Assembly (NCBI GenBank): GCA_022822305.1
Contig: JAJEBY010000016.1
Coordinates: 62,001 to 126,000, forward strand
Direction: 5' to 3'
Length of the DNA stretch: 64,000 nucleotides
Origin: Anaerolineae bacterium
Lineage (GTDB): Bacteria; Chloroflexota; Anaerolineae; Aggregatilineales; Phototrophicaceae
Each line of letters starts with the position of its first letter. The first letter of the stretch is position 1. The position numbers and the translations under genes were made by a program. Positions 7,899-16,374 of the stretch are shown one piece after another. The notes below the pieces were generated by a model. The model was not told the origin of the DNA. It saw only the letters and a program-made list of their open reading frames with translations, and did no database searches.

Positions 7899-9632
7899 TT
7901 AGCCAGCTGGCTCGATGGTGTGAATGATGATGGCAGCGGTACTCCACCAGGACTGCGGATTCACGTAGTTGTTATCCGCCGTCGGCCAGCCCACCCAGTA
8001 GGTCGTGTTGAATGGATTGACGCGCAACTGCTGCTGCAGGCCAATCGCGGGCACGTCCGCCAGGAACATCGTCATCGCTTCGCGGGCGAGATCGAAATAG
8101 CCCTCGTCGGACGGCGCCATTTGACCGAGCTGATCAACGAGCGCGCTGTATTCGGGATTGTCCCAGCGACCAAAGTTGCGGCTGGCGGTTTCGCCTATTG
8201 GCATGACCAGGTCACTATGGAAGTTGCTCAATGTCGTGTGAGGATCGGTAATGCTGCCGCAGGACCAAGCCATGCGGACGCCCCACATGCCTTGATTAGC
8301 CCGCTCCCAATAGGGTCCGAAATCCAGATCGCTGACGTTGACCTCGAATCCGCCATCCTCAAATTGCTGCGACAAGATTTGAATTGACCGTCCCCAGGTT
8401 GGACCGATATTGAATCCTAACATGAGGAAATCAATCACAATCGAGTTGCCGTCGCCGTCACGCCAGACGCCGTCTTGCAAGGTATAACCTTTGCTTTCCA
8501 TGATCGCGGCAGATGCTTCGGGATCGTATCGATAGGCGCTGGCCGCAAATTCGTCCGACAGGCTGTCCAGGAAATCCATCAATCCCGTATAGGCCGGGAA
8601 GAGGAATTGCGCAGCCATGCCTTGACCTTCGAAGGCGATATTGGCGACGAGATCCCTGTCGATGATATAGCTTAGCGCAGCGCGCATTTTCGGATCATCC
8701 CAAGGCTCGCGGGTGGTGTTGAATTCGAGGTAGAAGGGGCAAGGATCGGTGTAGCCGAACGGGGATTCATCGGTCCAGCCGATCACGTTGGGATTGCGGC
8801 TTTGTACAGTCACCAAAGTATTAGCGCTCAGCGCCGCCAATGAATCGACCTCGTTATTTTGAATTCTGGCGCCGACAACTTCATCGACGCCGGCGGTGGC
8901 GACAATCACTCGACGCGGCGCAGGCAGATCGGTGAATCCCGTTTCGACGCCCCAATAGTCGTCGCGGCGATTATATATGCGCTGATCCTGACTCGAGCTG
9001 GTCAAGACATAGGGACCGGTGAAGACGGGCCAGCCTTTGTCCAGGTCAAAATTGGGGAAGGATGATGGATCCTTATCTGCCCAGATATGCTCTGGAACGA
9101 TCGGGGGACTGCTGGAAATCCGCACCGCCCAGCTTTGCTGGATGTAACGAGGATTGGGATCGTTGAGCGTTAGTTTTACGGTCAGGTCATCAAGCGCTTC
9201 GACCGATGCAATCGCCCGCTCAATCCCGGCGGCGCCACGAAGCGTGGGATTGGTTTTCAACATATTGATCGTAAATACGAAGTCGTCCGCCGTGAACGCT
9301 TCGCCATCGCTCCACTTTACGCCGTCGCGCAGATGAATAGTGTACTCGGTAAAATCATCACTGGTGTCGTAGCCGGTAGCAAGCCAGGGCATTAGTTCAT
9401 TGGTCTCGTAGTTGGTATAGAAGAGCATTTCTTCCATCAACTGCGCCATGCCCAGACTGCGTTGTACGGCGGGCAGGTAGGGGTTGAAGATATCATCCGC
9501 GGCGACGTTGCTGGTGAGATCAGATCCAATGATCAGCGTTTCTTCACGAGCGACATCTTGGCCGGAGACCAAGAACGCCTGGAATAACACAAGGAGCACA
9601 ATCAGGAGCATAGACAGCTTTCGAGAATACAT
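7899..9632 (-). CDS. ABC substrate-binding protein, family 5 (Opp/Dpp type), locus 1
   Basis: 577-residue extracytoplasmic solute-binding protein of the peptide/nickel/oligosaccharide family. A signal peptide spans about residues 1-24 (positive start, hydrophobic core, cleavage near 'VSG-QD'); there is no lipobox cysteine. Family features include 'LRDGVKWSDGEAFTADDFVFT' and the domain-3 region with 'MRAALSYIIDRDLVANIAF'. It is the first gene of the locus 1 operon, followed by hairpins and two permeases. An AT-rich stretch upstream (9640-9710) could hold the promoter (TTGCAG, 16 bases, TAGTAT). The ligand may be an oligosaccharide rather than a peptide, given the sulfatase downstream; that is inference. 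Confidence 0.94.
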   Translation of the reverse strand: MYSRKLSMLLIVLLVLFQAFLVSGQDVAREETLIIGSDLTSNVAADDIFNPYLPAVQRSLGMAQLMEEMLFYTNYETNELMPWLATGYDTSDDFTEYTIHLRDGVKWSDGEAFTADDFVFTINMLKTNPTLRGAAGIERAIASVEALDDLTVKLTLNDPNPRYIQQSWAVRISSSPPIVPEHIWADKDPSSFPNFDLDKGWPVFTGPYVLTSSSQDQRIYNRRDDYWGVETGFTDLPAPRRVIVATAGVDEVVGARIQNNEVDSLAALSANTLVTVQSRNPNVIGWTDESPFGYTDPCPFYLEFNTTREPWDDPKMRAALSYIIDRDLVANIAFEGQGMAAQFLFPAYTGLMDFLDSLSDEFAASAYRYDPEASAAIMESKGYTLQDGVWRDGDGNSIVIDFLMLGFNIGPTWGRSIQILSQQFEDGGFEVNVSDLDFGPYWERANQGMWGVRMAWSCGSITDPHTTLSNFHSDLVMPIGETASRNFGRWDNPEYSALVDQLGQMAPSDEGYFDLAREAMTMFLADVPAIGLQQQLRVNPFNTTYWVGWPTADNNYVNPQSWWSTAAIIIHTIEPAG

Positions 9633-10235
9633 GGTCCAAATCCTTTCGAGTCAACCGATAAACCCATTCTACAATATACTAACGCCCTTTGGCTAACCTG
9701 CAACTGCGAATTGTCTAATGCGGTGATTTATCCGATTCTGTAGTCACTGTTGAGTTTACGCGCAGTCGGCAAATTCTGTGGGGCTGGCGCCGGCGTAAGT
9801 GAATCGATTGACTTGTCAGAGGAGACAAGCTGTTGTCAATTCTTTGCACGATACTCGCGCAACTCAACTTGATCCGGCAGTCGGTGAAGTGAAGGCCACG
9901 AAATGACTGTGAATCCCTCGAACCGCAAGGCATCACTGCTATTCGGTTGGAGCTAACGCACGACAAACGCGCAGTGAAAGTTCCAAGCAACTCATACCAA
10001 AGCGTGATAGGCAGGATTAATCAAGTGTGGGCAAGCCAAGGCTCGCCCCTACAGAGATATCCGCAATTTTGGCGATTCTTCACCAAATTGCGGCAATTGC
10101 CGGTTCCTACGTGATAGCAGCGAGAACTTTTTGGATTGTGCGCTCAAGTGTGTTATCTTTTTGGGAGAGGTATGATGACCGTATCATCACATCGTAATTG
10201 ATGAAGATACCATTGACAATACTTCTGAGTAAATT
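9633..10235. other. 603-base divergent intergenic region with palindromes
   Basis: No convincing gene is seen between the divergent locus 1 and locus 2 operons; the longest ORF on the minus strand (9715-9990) has no ribosome site or recognisable sequence. The region holds two palindromes: 10029-10048 (gggc-a-agcc / ggct-c-gccc, 2-base loop) and 10061-10093 (ccgcaattt-tgg / ccaaattgcgg, one bulge, 10-base loop). It also holds the candidate GntR operator near 10172 and, on minus, the presumed locus 1 promoter. Confidence 0.6.
10172..10187. promoter_or_regulatory. Candidate operator for the GntR regulator
   Basis: Perfect inverted repeat ATGAT-N6-ATCAT, about 50 bases upstream of the GntR start codon. 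FadR-subfamily regulators often bind short palindromes of this kind and repress their own operon. The assignment is by position and symmetry only. Confidence 0.4.
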
Positions 10236-10943
10236 ATGCCCGTTGAACAACTGTCTTCCCGACGTCTATATGAGCAGCTAGCCGAGCGCATTCGCCAACA
10301 GATACTTAGCGGCGCGTTGAATCCCGGCGACCGGCTGCCCACCGAGCGTATATTCGCCCGAGACTATGGCGTCAGCCGCACAGTCGTCCGCGAAGCTGTC
10401 AAGACGCTGCAACAAGAAGGGCTGATCGAAATCAAGGCCGGCCTGGGAACCTTCGTCGTCGATGCGACTGACAGGGCCTTCAGTCAATCGCTTAGCTTGA
10501 TGATGTCCGTGAGCTTAAGCGACAAATTGCTGGATGTAGTTGAGATCCGCGAAATACTGGAAGTGCAGATGGCCGCGCTGGCGGCGGCGCGCGCAAAGCC
10601 TGAGGACATCGACAAGATGAAGAGCGCGGTCGCCAAAATGGACCGTAGTCTGGACGACATCAGCGAATTCATCAAGCAAGACCATGCCTTTCACTTGGCT
10701 CTGGCGCATGCGACGCAAAATGCGGTCATGCCGCTGTTGATATCATCCATTGTTGATCTGTTGCAGCAGTTGAGAAGCCGCACCGCTTTGGTTGATGGAT
10801 CACTGGAGCGCGGACAGCAGCATCACAAGCGCATCCTGGATGCCATCAGCCGGGGCGATGCGGAGGTGGCGCGCGAAGCCATGCAGGCGCATCTGCGGCA
10901 GGTGCGCCGCGACGGTGAGGCTTCCCAGGAAAACGGCGCATGA
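10236..10943 (+). CDS. GntR-family (FadR subfamily) transcriptional regulator
   Basis: 235-residue regulator. The N-terminal winged helix-turn-helix (about residues 8-75) reads 'LPTERIFARDYGVSRTVVREAVKTL' followed by the wing 'GLIEIKAGLGTFV'. The C-terminal all-helical FCD ligand domain (about 90-225) has the metal/ligand-type pattern around 'DHAFHLALAHAT' and 'QHHKRILDAISRGD'. It is the first gene of the locus 2 cluster and likely controls the dioxygenase-transporter-mannosidase genes downstream and perhaps the divergent locus 1. The ligand would be a small carboxylate such as a sugar acid; that is family knowledge plus inference. Confidence 0.93.
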   Translation: MPVEQLSSRRLYEQLAERIRQQILSGALNPGDRLPTERIFARDYGVSRTVVREAVKTLQQEGLIEIKAGLGTFVVDATDRAFSQSLSLMMSVSLSDKLLDVVEIREILEVQMAALAAARAKPEDIDKMKSAVAKMDRSLDDISEFIKQDHAFHLALAHATQNAVMPLLISSIVDLLQQLRSRTALVDGSLERGQQHHKRILDAISRGDAEVAREAMQAHLRQVRRDGEASQENGA

Positions 10944-11016
10944 CCGCGCAAGAGGCGTTTGCGGAAGTGACCGCGCTGCATCTGTTGAGACTGCAACCGG
11001 AAGAGGATTTCCAAAG

Positions 11017-11862
11017 ATGAATGAAATTGAAGCGTACGAATTTGATCGGCTGGGATATATCGTGATCCCCGACTTCCTGTCGGCTGACCAGGTTGCAGCG
11101 CTGTCCGCCGCGATTGACGCGCTGGAAGAAGATGCCTTGGCCGGGGTTGGTCGACCGCCGGACAAGATCAGCGCCTACGGCCTGGAATATCGACATGACG
11201 CCGAACGCGGCTACTTCGTTAGCGGCGACAGGGAGGAAGGCAATACCCTCATCATCGAGGACTTCTACAATGCCGATCCCGTGTTTGACATCTTGATTGA
11301 TCATCCGCCTACCATGGCCTACATCCGCGCTATCATCCAAGAGCGCCTGACCATCAACAACAGCGAGATTCGCATTCGCTATCCGGGCAACCAGACCGGT
11401 TCGCACATGGGCGGACACGTCGGCCGCAAGCATCGCTACTATTACTCGGGCCAGGGCATCGACTGCATGATGGTGCGGATGGTCTACTTCGTGCATGATG
11501 TGGAACCGGGACAGGGAGAGTTCTGCGTGGTTCCCGCCACCCACAAGAGCAATATGCTCTCGCCCTACGAGGGCACAAATCCCGATACGGAGCCGGGCAT
11601 GATCGGCCTGCCGGTCAAGGCCGGGGACGCTATCTTGTTCACCGAGAACTTGCGGCACGGCGGATTGACCAACCGTTCACAGCAGACCAGGAAAACGCTG
11701 CACGTCGGTTATGGCCCCTATTGGATGAAATCGCAGAATCACAGCACCATGGATGAAGAGCCTTACGTGTTGCCCAGCACATTTGCGCGCTGGAACGACG
11801 CTCAACGGCTTCTATTGCGCGCCCACAGAACGCTGCTGGAGAGTGACGGCAACCATGCTTGA
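11017..11862 (+). CDS. Phytanoyl-CoA dioxygenase (PhyH) family protein with HxG metal site
   Basis: 281-residue member of the PhyH family of Fe(II)/2-oxoglutarate enzymes. The start ATG at 11017 is chosen because a GAGGA site lies 9 bases upstream and homology-like sequence begins there; longer in-frame starts overlap the regulator gene. The segment 'GSHMGGHVGRKH' holds the expected first metal His (H130 or H134), but both are followed at +2 by Gly instead of the usual Asp/Glu. The distal His (H214, 'LRHGGLTNRS') and the 2-oxoglutarate Arg (R225) are present, as is the 'PATHKSN' loop. An HxG/A site is the hallmark of 2OG-dependent halogenases but also occurs in uncharacterised PhyH subfamilies. 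It overlaps the next gene by 8 bases. Confidence 0.88.
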   Translation: MNEIEAYEFDRLGYIVIPDFLSADQVAALSAAIDALEEDALAGVGRPPDKISAYGLEYRHDAERGYFVSGDREEGNTLIIEDFYNADPVFDILIDHPPTMAYIRAIIQERLTINNSEIRIRYPGNQTGSHMGGHVGRKHRYYYSGQGIDCMMVRMVYFVHDVEPGQGEFCVVPATHKSNMLSPYEGTNPDTEPGMIGLPVKAGDAILFTENLRHGGLTNRSQQTRKTLHVGYGPYWMKSQNHSTMDEEPYVLPSTFARWNDAQRLLLRAHRTLLESDGNHA

Positions 11863-12601
11863 GATTTCGCGCCAGGAATTCAACGGGATCCCTTGCATAG
11901 TCATGCGCGATACGCGCGCGCAGCAGGCGCCGGTCATCATCCACTATCACGGCTGGACGGGCAACAAGGGGACGGTCGACAGTCCGGACGGTAGCCTGGC
12001 GCAGCTGGCTTCGGCCGGATTTCTGATTGTCGCTCCGGATTGCTTTGAGCACGGCGAGCGCCAGACCGATGCCTGGTTCAGGGTTCAATTCAACGGTTGG
12101 GCATTCATTTGTCATGCAATGGACAGAACTCGCCAGGAAGCGGGAGGGCTGTTTGAGGCGGTGATGGCGTTGCCCTACGCTTCCGGGCGTAACCCGCAAG
12201 TGACGGGCGGATCTATGGGTGGCGTGATCGCGCAGATGGTCTTCGCCGAGAATAGCGCCTTCGCGTCGATGGTTTCGGTCGTCGGTCGCTCGAGTTTTTA
12301 TCAGGCTGATGAATGGTGCCGGGAAGCGCAGGCGGGGACCTGGTGCGATGACTGGTGCGCCGAATACGCCACTCAATCTCATCCCGAGCGCTTTACCGAT
12401 CGTCCGCTGCTATTCATTGACGGCGCGCTGGATACCGACTGCCCGGCGGCCACCAACGCCGAAACCGCCCGACTGATCAACGAGCTGGGCGGGCGGGCGG
12501 AACACTTTGTGGATCCGGAGTTTGGACACGGTTTTTCGGCAGTCATGCGCGCCAAATTTGTGAATTGGCTAATCGCTCATGGAGGGCCGCCGCTGGTCTA
12601 G
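11855..12601 (+). CDS. Alpha/beta hydrolase (esterase-like)
   Basis: 248-residue alpha/beta hydrolase with a complete triad: Ser120 in the elbow 'GGSMGG', Asp193 in 'DGALDTD' and His225 in 'FGHGFS'. The oxyanion region is 'YHGWTGNKG' near residue 33. The start at 11855 overlaps the stop of the PhyH gene, with a GGAGAG site upstream; a longer in-frame ORF from 11753 would lie inside that gene and is rejected. There is no signal peptide, so it acts in the cytoplasm. By family it could be a carboxylesterase, a deacetylase of acetylated sugars or a dienelactone-hydrolase-type enzyme. A role in removing acyl groups from imported sugar units fits the neighbours, but is not shown. Confidence 0.9.
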   Translation: MLEISRQEFNGIPCIVMRDTRAQQAPVIIHYHGWTGNKGTVDSPDGSLAQLASAGFLIVAPDCFEHGERQTDAWFRVQFNGWAFICHAMDRTRQEAGGLFEAVMALPYASGRNPQVTGGSMGGVIAQMVFAENSAFASMVSVVGRSSFYQADEWCREAQAGTWCDDWCAEYATQSHPERFTDRPLLFIDGALDTDCPAATNAETARLINELGGRAEHFVDPEFGHGFSAVMRAKFVNWLIAHGGPPLV

Positions 12602-12638
12602 GATCGAAATGCGAATCGTTTAGAAAGGACAAGTTTGA

Positions 12639-13397
12639 ATGGACGCGTCACCAGATTTGCAGCGCGAGGTAGATAGAATCGTCGCCGAAATGGAGGAGCG
12701 CAGCTACTGCATCATCCCGTCGGTGATTTCGCCCGAGAAAGCCGACGAGGCGCGGACAATCCTTGAGCGTCTGCTGGAGGCGGAAGCGACTGAGGTCTCG
12801 CGCGCCGCAAAGACGCAGCGCGTGGGAGGCATCGCCGTCAAGCACCCGATCTTCATCGAACTGATGGCTCATCCCCTGATCGTGGCGATCTGGAAGCAAT
12901 ACCTCGACAACGACGTGATATGTTCCACCTGGACCGCCAATACCAGCTATCCAGGTTTCGGCACATACAAGTGGCATCCGGATTTCCCTTACCAGTGGCT
13001 GAATTATCCGTGGCCCGAAAGCCGAATCAGCGGGCAGACGATCTGGCTCCTCGACGACTTTTCGGAGGAGAATGGCGGTACGGGCATCTTGCCCGGCAGC
13101 CATCGCACGGGTCACCGCCCGCCGGCGGATATGATTGACAAGTGGCATCCCGATGGCGAGATCCTGACGGGCGTACGCGGCAGCGTGATGGTATATCACG
13201 GCGCTACCTGGCATACGGCGCGCCCAAACAACAGCGATAAGCCGCGCAGCGCATTGCTGGGAATGTACACCCGTCCATGTTACATTACGCAAGAGGATAT
13301 GCTCGCGCAGCTAAGATTCATCGCCAATCCGTCAGATATCGTGCGTCAGTTGATGGGCGCCAAGCGCTTTCAGCCCGGCATCGTGAGCAATCGCTAG
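12639..13397 (+). CDS. Phytanoyl-CoA dioxygenase (PhyH) family protein, canonical HxD site
   Basis: 252-residue Fe(II)/2-oxoglutarate-dependent oxygenase-like protein. Metal ligands are H113 and D115 ('KWHPDFPY') and H192 ('GATWHTARPNNS'), with R203 as the likely 2-oxoglutarate anchor; 'GILPGSHRTG' matches the family loop. The set of ligands is complete, so it is probably an active hydroxylase, unlike the HxG paralogue two genes upstream. The two share little sequence beyond the fold. A ribosome site AAAGGA lies before the ATG. A 131-base spacer separates it from the binding-protein gene. The substrate is unknown. Confidence 0.9.
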   Translation: MDASPDLQREVDRIVAEMEERSYCIIPSVISPEKADEARTILERLLEAEATEVSRAAKTQRVGGIAVKHPIFIELMAHPLIVAIWKQYLDNDVICSTWTANTSYPGFGTYKWHPDFPYQWLNYPWPESRISGQTIWLLDDFSEENGGTGILPGSHRTGHRPPADMIDKWHPDGEILTGVRGSVMVYHGATWHTARPNNSDKPRSALLGMYTRPCYITQEDMLAQLRFIANPSDIVRQLMGAKRFQPGIVSNR

Positions 13398-13528
13398 CTC
13401 GACCAGCGAACGACGCAACTGATACGAGCCAGTTTGAGTAAACGGGCATAATGAGGAGGATATATTGAAGCCTTGCAAGCGTAGATTCGTATTTGAAGAT
13501 CGAAGAAAGATAGAAATAGGAGATCGAA

Positions 13529-15214
13529 ATGTATTTCAGCAAACGTGGATTAATGGCAATTGTTCTAGTTGTGGCGCTGCTTTCGATGCTGAGCATGGCC
13601 GTTGCCCAAGATGAGGAGTTGGTGTTTGGCGACCTGCCGAGAAGCGAGACCTTTATCGTCGCTTCGCAGGCGCCGCATAATGATGTTTGGGACAGCTTCA
13701 ACTACTATCAGGCGCCGACCTACAACAACGCCACCGGCTACGCCAACGTGATCGTGGAGCCGTCTTTCATCACCAGCCACGATTTCCATGCCTGGCTGGC
13801 GCAATCCTGGGAATACAACGAAGACGGCACAGAAATGACGCTGGTCATCACCGAGGGCGCCAATTGGAACGACGGCATGCCTCTGACGATGGACGACTGG
13901 CTGTTCACGCTCCAATACAATCAGGAGAACGCCGACAAGGGTATTGCCTGGTCGTCATTCTTGCGTGACGTGACTTGGAGCGCAGAGGGCAACGAGATTA
14001 CTTTCATGCTGCCGGAACCAAATTGGCGCTTCCACTACAACTTCACCGGCATCGGCACTTTCACGCCGGTACCCAAGCATGTTTGGGAGGGTCAGGATCC
14101 AACCACCTTCAAGAATCCCGATGCCATACATTCCGGCCCCTACCGTCTGGTTAGCTCCAACGCCGACACACGCACGACGATATGGGAGCGGCGCGATGAC
14201 TATTGGGATCCGGATCGCATGCCGGCGCCGAAGTATATGGTCTGGCTGAAGCGGCCGGAAGCCGACGTGGCTGTCTTCGAATGGGAAGAGGGCAACTATG
14301 ATCTGGGGCGGATGCCAAATAGCGTGATGATACGGATGATGAGCGCGAATCCGCATATCAAGCCGCTGGTGCACCAAGATCCTTGTCCGCGCGGACTGAT
14401 ATTCAATACCACGATTCCGCCCTTGGATGACAATTTATTCCGGCGCGCGCTGGGTCTGCTGTTGAATCGGCAGGCAGTCGCCAACCTCGCCAACGTGCCA
14501 GGCTACGTAACGCCGGTGCTATGGCCGAATCTCGGCGATCCCGACGAGACCTACTACGACGCGGCGGCGGCTGAGGAATTCCAGGTGACCACCTTTGATC
14601 CGGAAGCGGCGGCGGCGCTGCTGGATGAAGCCGGTTATCCGCTGGTTGACGGCGCGCGCGTGGACAAGAACGGCGAGCCCATTTCGCTCGATGCCTTATA
14701 CATCGACATCGGCAACCCGGGCTGGACAGTCTGGGCTTGGTTGCTTTCCGAGCAAGCGCAATTGGTTGGTATCGAGATCAACCCGCGTCTGCTGGACATT
14801 CCGACCTTCTTGACGCAGGGACCAAACGGCGAGTTCGACATAATCTTCCGCTGGTTCTGCGGCAACTTGCCAGGCGACCCTATCGCGTTGTTTGAGGGCT
14901 TGCACTCCGATCACGCCCTGCCTATCGGTGAACGCTCGGGCGGCGTCCCGGGTCGGTACAGCAACCCGGAGATGGACGCGATCATCGAGCAATTGAGAAC
15001 CCACAATCCGGCCTCGGAGGAAGCGCAAGCGCTGTTCCGGCAGGCGTACCGACTCTGGGCGGAGGAAGCGCCTTACGTGACGCTTTACGGCGAGAATGAA
15101 GGCGTGGTCTTCAACACCGAGTACTGGACGGGATTGGAAGTGGGCCAAGCCTGGGTGCACTGGACGCCGGCGGCGCGCCAGATCATCGACTTCCTGGAAC
15201 CGGCCAATAGGTAA
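13529..15214 (+). CDS. ABC substrate-binding protein, family 5, locus 2
   Basis: 561-residue secreted solute-binding protein. The signal peptide is about residues 1-26 (cleavage after 'MAVA'), with no lipobox. Family-5 features include 'TEGANWNDGMPLTMDDWLFT' and the domain with 'LFRRALGLLLNRQAVANLA'. The start is set by an AGGAG site 6 bases before the ATG. A second strong ribosome-like site (GAGGAGG, 13453-13459) lies 70 bases upstream without an obvious gene. It heads the transporter part of locus 2 and is followed by a perfect 12-pair hairpin. The ligand is likely an oligosaccharide, given the GH2 enzyme at the end of the operon. Confidence 0.94.
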   Translation: MYFSKRGLMAIVLVVALLSMLSMAVAQDEELVFGDLPRSETFIVASQAPHNDVWDSFNYYQAPTYNNATGYANVIVEPSFITSHDFHAWLAQSWEYNEDGTEMTLVITEGANWNDGMPLTMDDWLFTLQYNQENADKGIAWSSFLRDVTWSAEGNEITFMLPEPNWRFHYNFTGIGTFTPVPKHVWEGQDPTTFKNPDAIHSGPYRLVSSNADTRTTIWERRDDYWDPDRMPAPKYMVWLKRPEADVAVFEWEEGNYDLGRMPNSVMIRMMSANPHIKPLVHQDPCPRGLIFNTTIPPLDDNLFRRALGLLLNRQAVANLANVPGYVTPVLWPNLGDPDETYYDAAAAEEFQVTTFDPEAAAALLDEAGYPLVDGARVDKNGEPISLDALYIDIGNPGWTVWAWLLSEQAQLVGIEINPRLLDIPTFLTQGPNGEFDIIFRWFCGNLPGDPIALFEGLHSDHALPIGERSGGVPGRYSNPEMDAIIEQLRTHNPASEEAQALFRQAYRLWAEEAPYVTLYGENEGVVFNTEYWTGLEVGQAWVHWTPAARQIIDFLEPANR

Positions 15215-15224
15215 CTGGCCACAT

Positions 15225-15262
15225 GCAGGTTCGCCGTTCGATTTCGAAAGCGGCGAACCTGC
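15225..15262 (+). promoter_or_regulatory. Intercistronic hairpin after the locus 2 binding-protein gene
   Basis: Perfect 12-base-pair stem, arms 15225-15236 (gcaggttcgccg) and 15251-15262 (cggcgaacctgc), with a 14-base loop that can itself form a short ttcg/cgaa stem. It starts 11 bases after the binding-protein stop and lacks a T-run. Its position matches hairpins in loci 1 and 3, but the sequence differs. Confidence 0.7.
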
Positions 15263-15294
15263 CCGTAATCATCAGCAATGACCAAGTATAACCA

Positions 15295-16374
15295 GTGACT
15301 GCGAACATTGACGCGCGCGCGGATGAATCCGCGACGGAACGGCAAGACGCTGGAAGACGCGAAGTATTCCAGTACGCGATACGCCGCTTCGGTGTTTATC
15401 TGTTCACGCTTTGGGCAGCGATCACCGTAGCCTTTTTTATATTTCGCCTGGTGCCGGGCGACCCGATGAATATCCTGCTCGGCAATTTGACGCGAGCAGA
15501 GGGGCGACAGCGGGACGCGGCGGCGGAAGAAGCCATCATCGCCCATTATCGTGAGATCTTCGGGATGGATGATCCGCTGCCGCTGCAATATGTCAATTAT
15601 CTGCGCAAAGCAGTCTTGGGCGGCCTGGACTTGGGACCGTCTTTTGTGGAATACCCGGCGCAGACGAAAGACCTCGTCTTTCGAAGAATGCCCTGGACGC
15701 TGGGCATTTTCACGACATCAGTATTCCTGGCTTGGCTGATTGGCACGGGATTGGGCGCGCTTATCGGCTGGATGCAGCGGCACGGCCTGTCCCAGCTGGC
15801 TGTAATCCTGTCGACGTTGCTGCAAATCACGCCGCAGTATTTGGTAGCGCTCGGTCTCATCATTTATGCCGGCTACACCTTGCGGATACTGCCCGCCGGC
15901 GGTCCCTACGCCCGTCATTTGCAGCCGGAATGGAGCTGGGAATTCATCAGCAGTCTGATCCAACATGCCATCTTGCCCATGCTCTCCAATATGATCGTGA
16001 TTGGCGCCGGCTTCACATTGGGCATGCGCGCGCTGATGATCAGCGTGCTGGGCGAAGATTATCTGACCTTCGCCCGCGCCAAGGGTTTATCGCCGTTCAC
16101 CGTGCTCAAGGATTACGCATTCCGCAACGCCTTGATTCCCCAGGTCACGGGTTTGGCCATTATCATCGGCGCGACCTTAAACGGAACCTTCATCATTGAA
16201 ATACTCTTCCAATACCCCGGCCTGGGCACATTATTCGTCCAGGCGATGGGCCTGCGCGATTTCAATACCATGCAAGCCATTGTGTTATTCTCAATCTTCG
16301 CTGTCTTGACGCTGACTCTGATCGTCGATTTGGCGCTGCCCTTGCTTGATCCGCGCATTCGGAGGGTGGCGTGA
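15295..16374 (+). CDS. ABC importer permease, DppB-like
   Basis: 359-residue membrane permease. The start is GTG at 15295; no in-frame ATG exists before the first membrane helix (about residues 33-52), and the ribosome site is weak. The N-terminal 25 residues are hydrophilic, longer than usual. 'RLVPGDPMNILLGN' and 'YREIFGMDDPLPLQY' are family features, and the EAA loop is 'LTFARAKGLSPFTVLKDYAFRN'. The C-terminus 'LPLLDPRIRRVA' carries the common DPRI motif. It overlaps the next permease by four bases (GTGA). Confidence 0.94.
   Translation: MTANIDARADESATERQDAGRREVFQYAIRRFGVYLFTLWAAITVAFFIFRLVPGDPMNILLGNLTRAEGRQRDAAAEEAIIAHYREIFGMDDPLPLQYVNYLRKAVLGGLDLGPSFVEYPAQTKDLVFRRMPWTLGIFTTSVFLAWLIGTGLGALIGWMQRHGLSQLAVILSTLLQITPQYLVALGLIIYAGYTLRILPAGGPYARHLQPEWSWEFISSLIQHAILPMLSNMIVIGAGFTLGMRALMISVLGEDYLTFARAKGLSPFTVLKDYAFRNALIPQVTGLAIIIGATLNGTFIIEILFQYPGLGTLFVQAMGLRDFNTMQAIVLFSIFAVLTLTLIVDLALPLLDPRIRRVA

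Noticed and set aside
9715-9990. 91-codon minus-strand ORF in the 603-base intergenic region
   Set aside because: Ser/Arg/Cys-rich composition, no ribosome site and it lies over the likely promoter region of locus 1.
10792-11016. N-terminal extension of the first PhyH ORF
   Set aside because: The extension is read from inside the GntR gene in another frame; a ribosome site marks the start at 11017.
13465-13614. 49-codon ORF with a zinc-ribbon-like CxxC pattern
   Set aside because: Not annotated as a gene because most of its pattern comes from reading the signal-peptide region of the binding protein out of frame; kept only as a low-interest observation.
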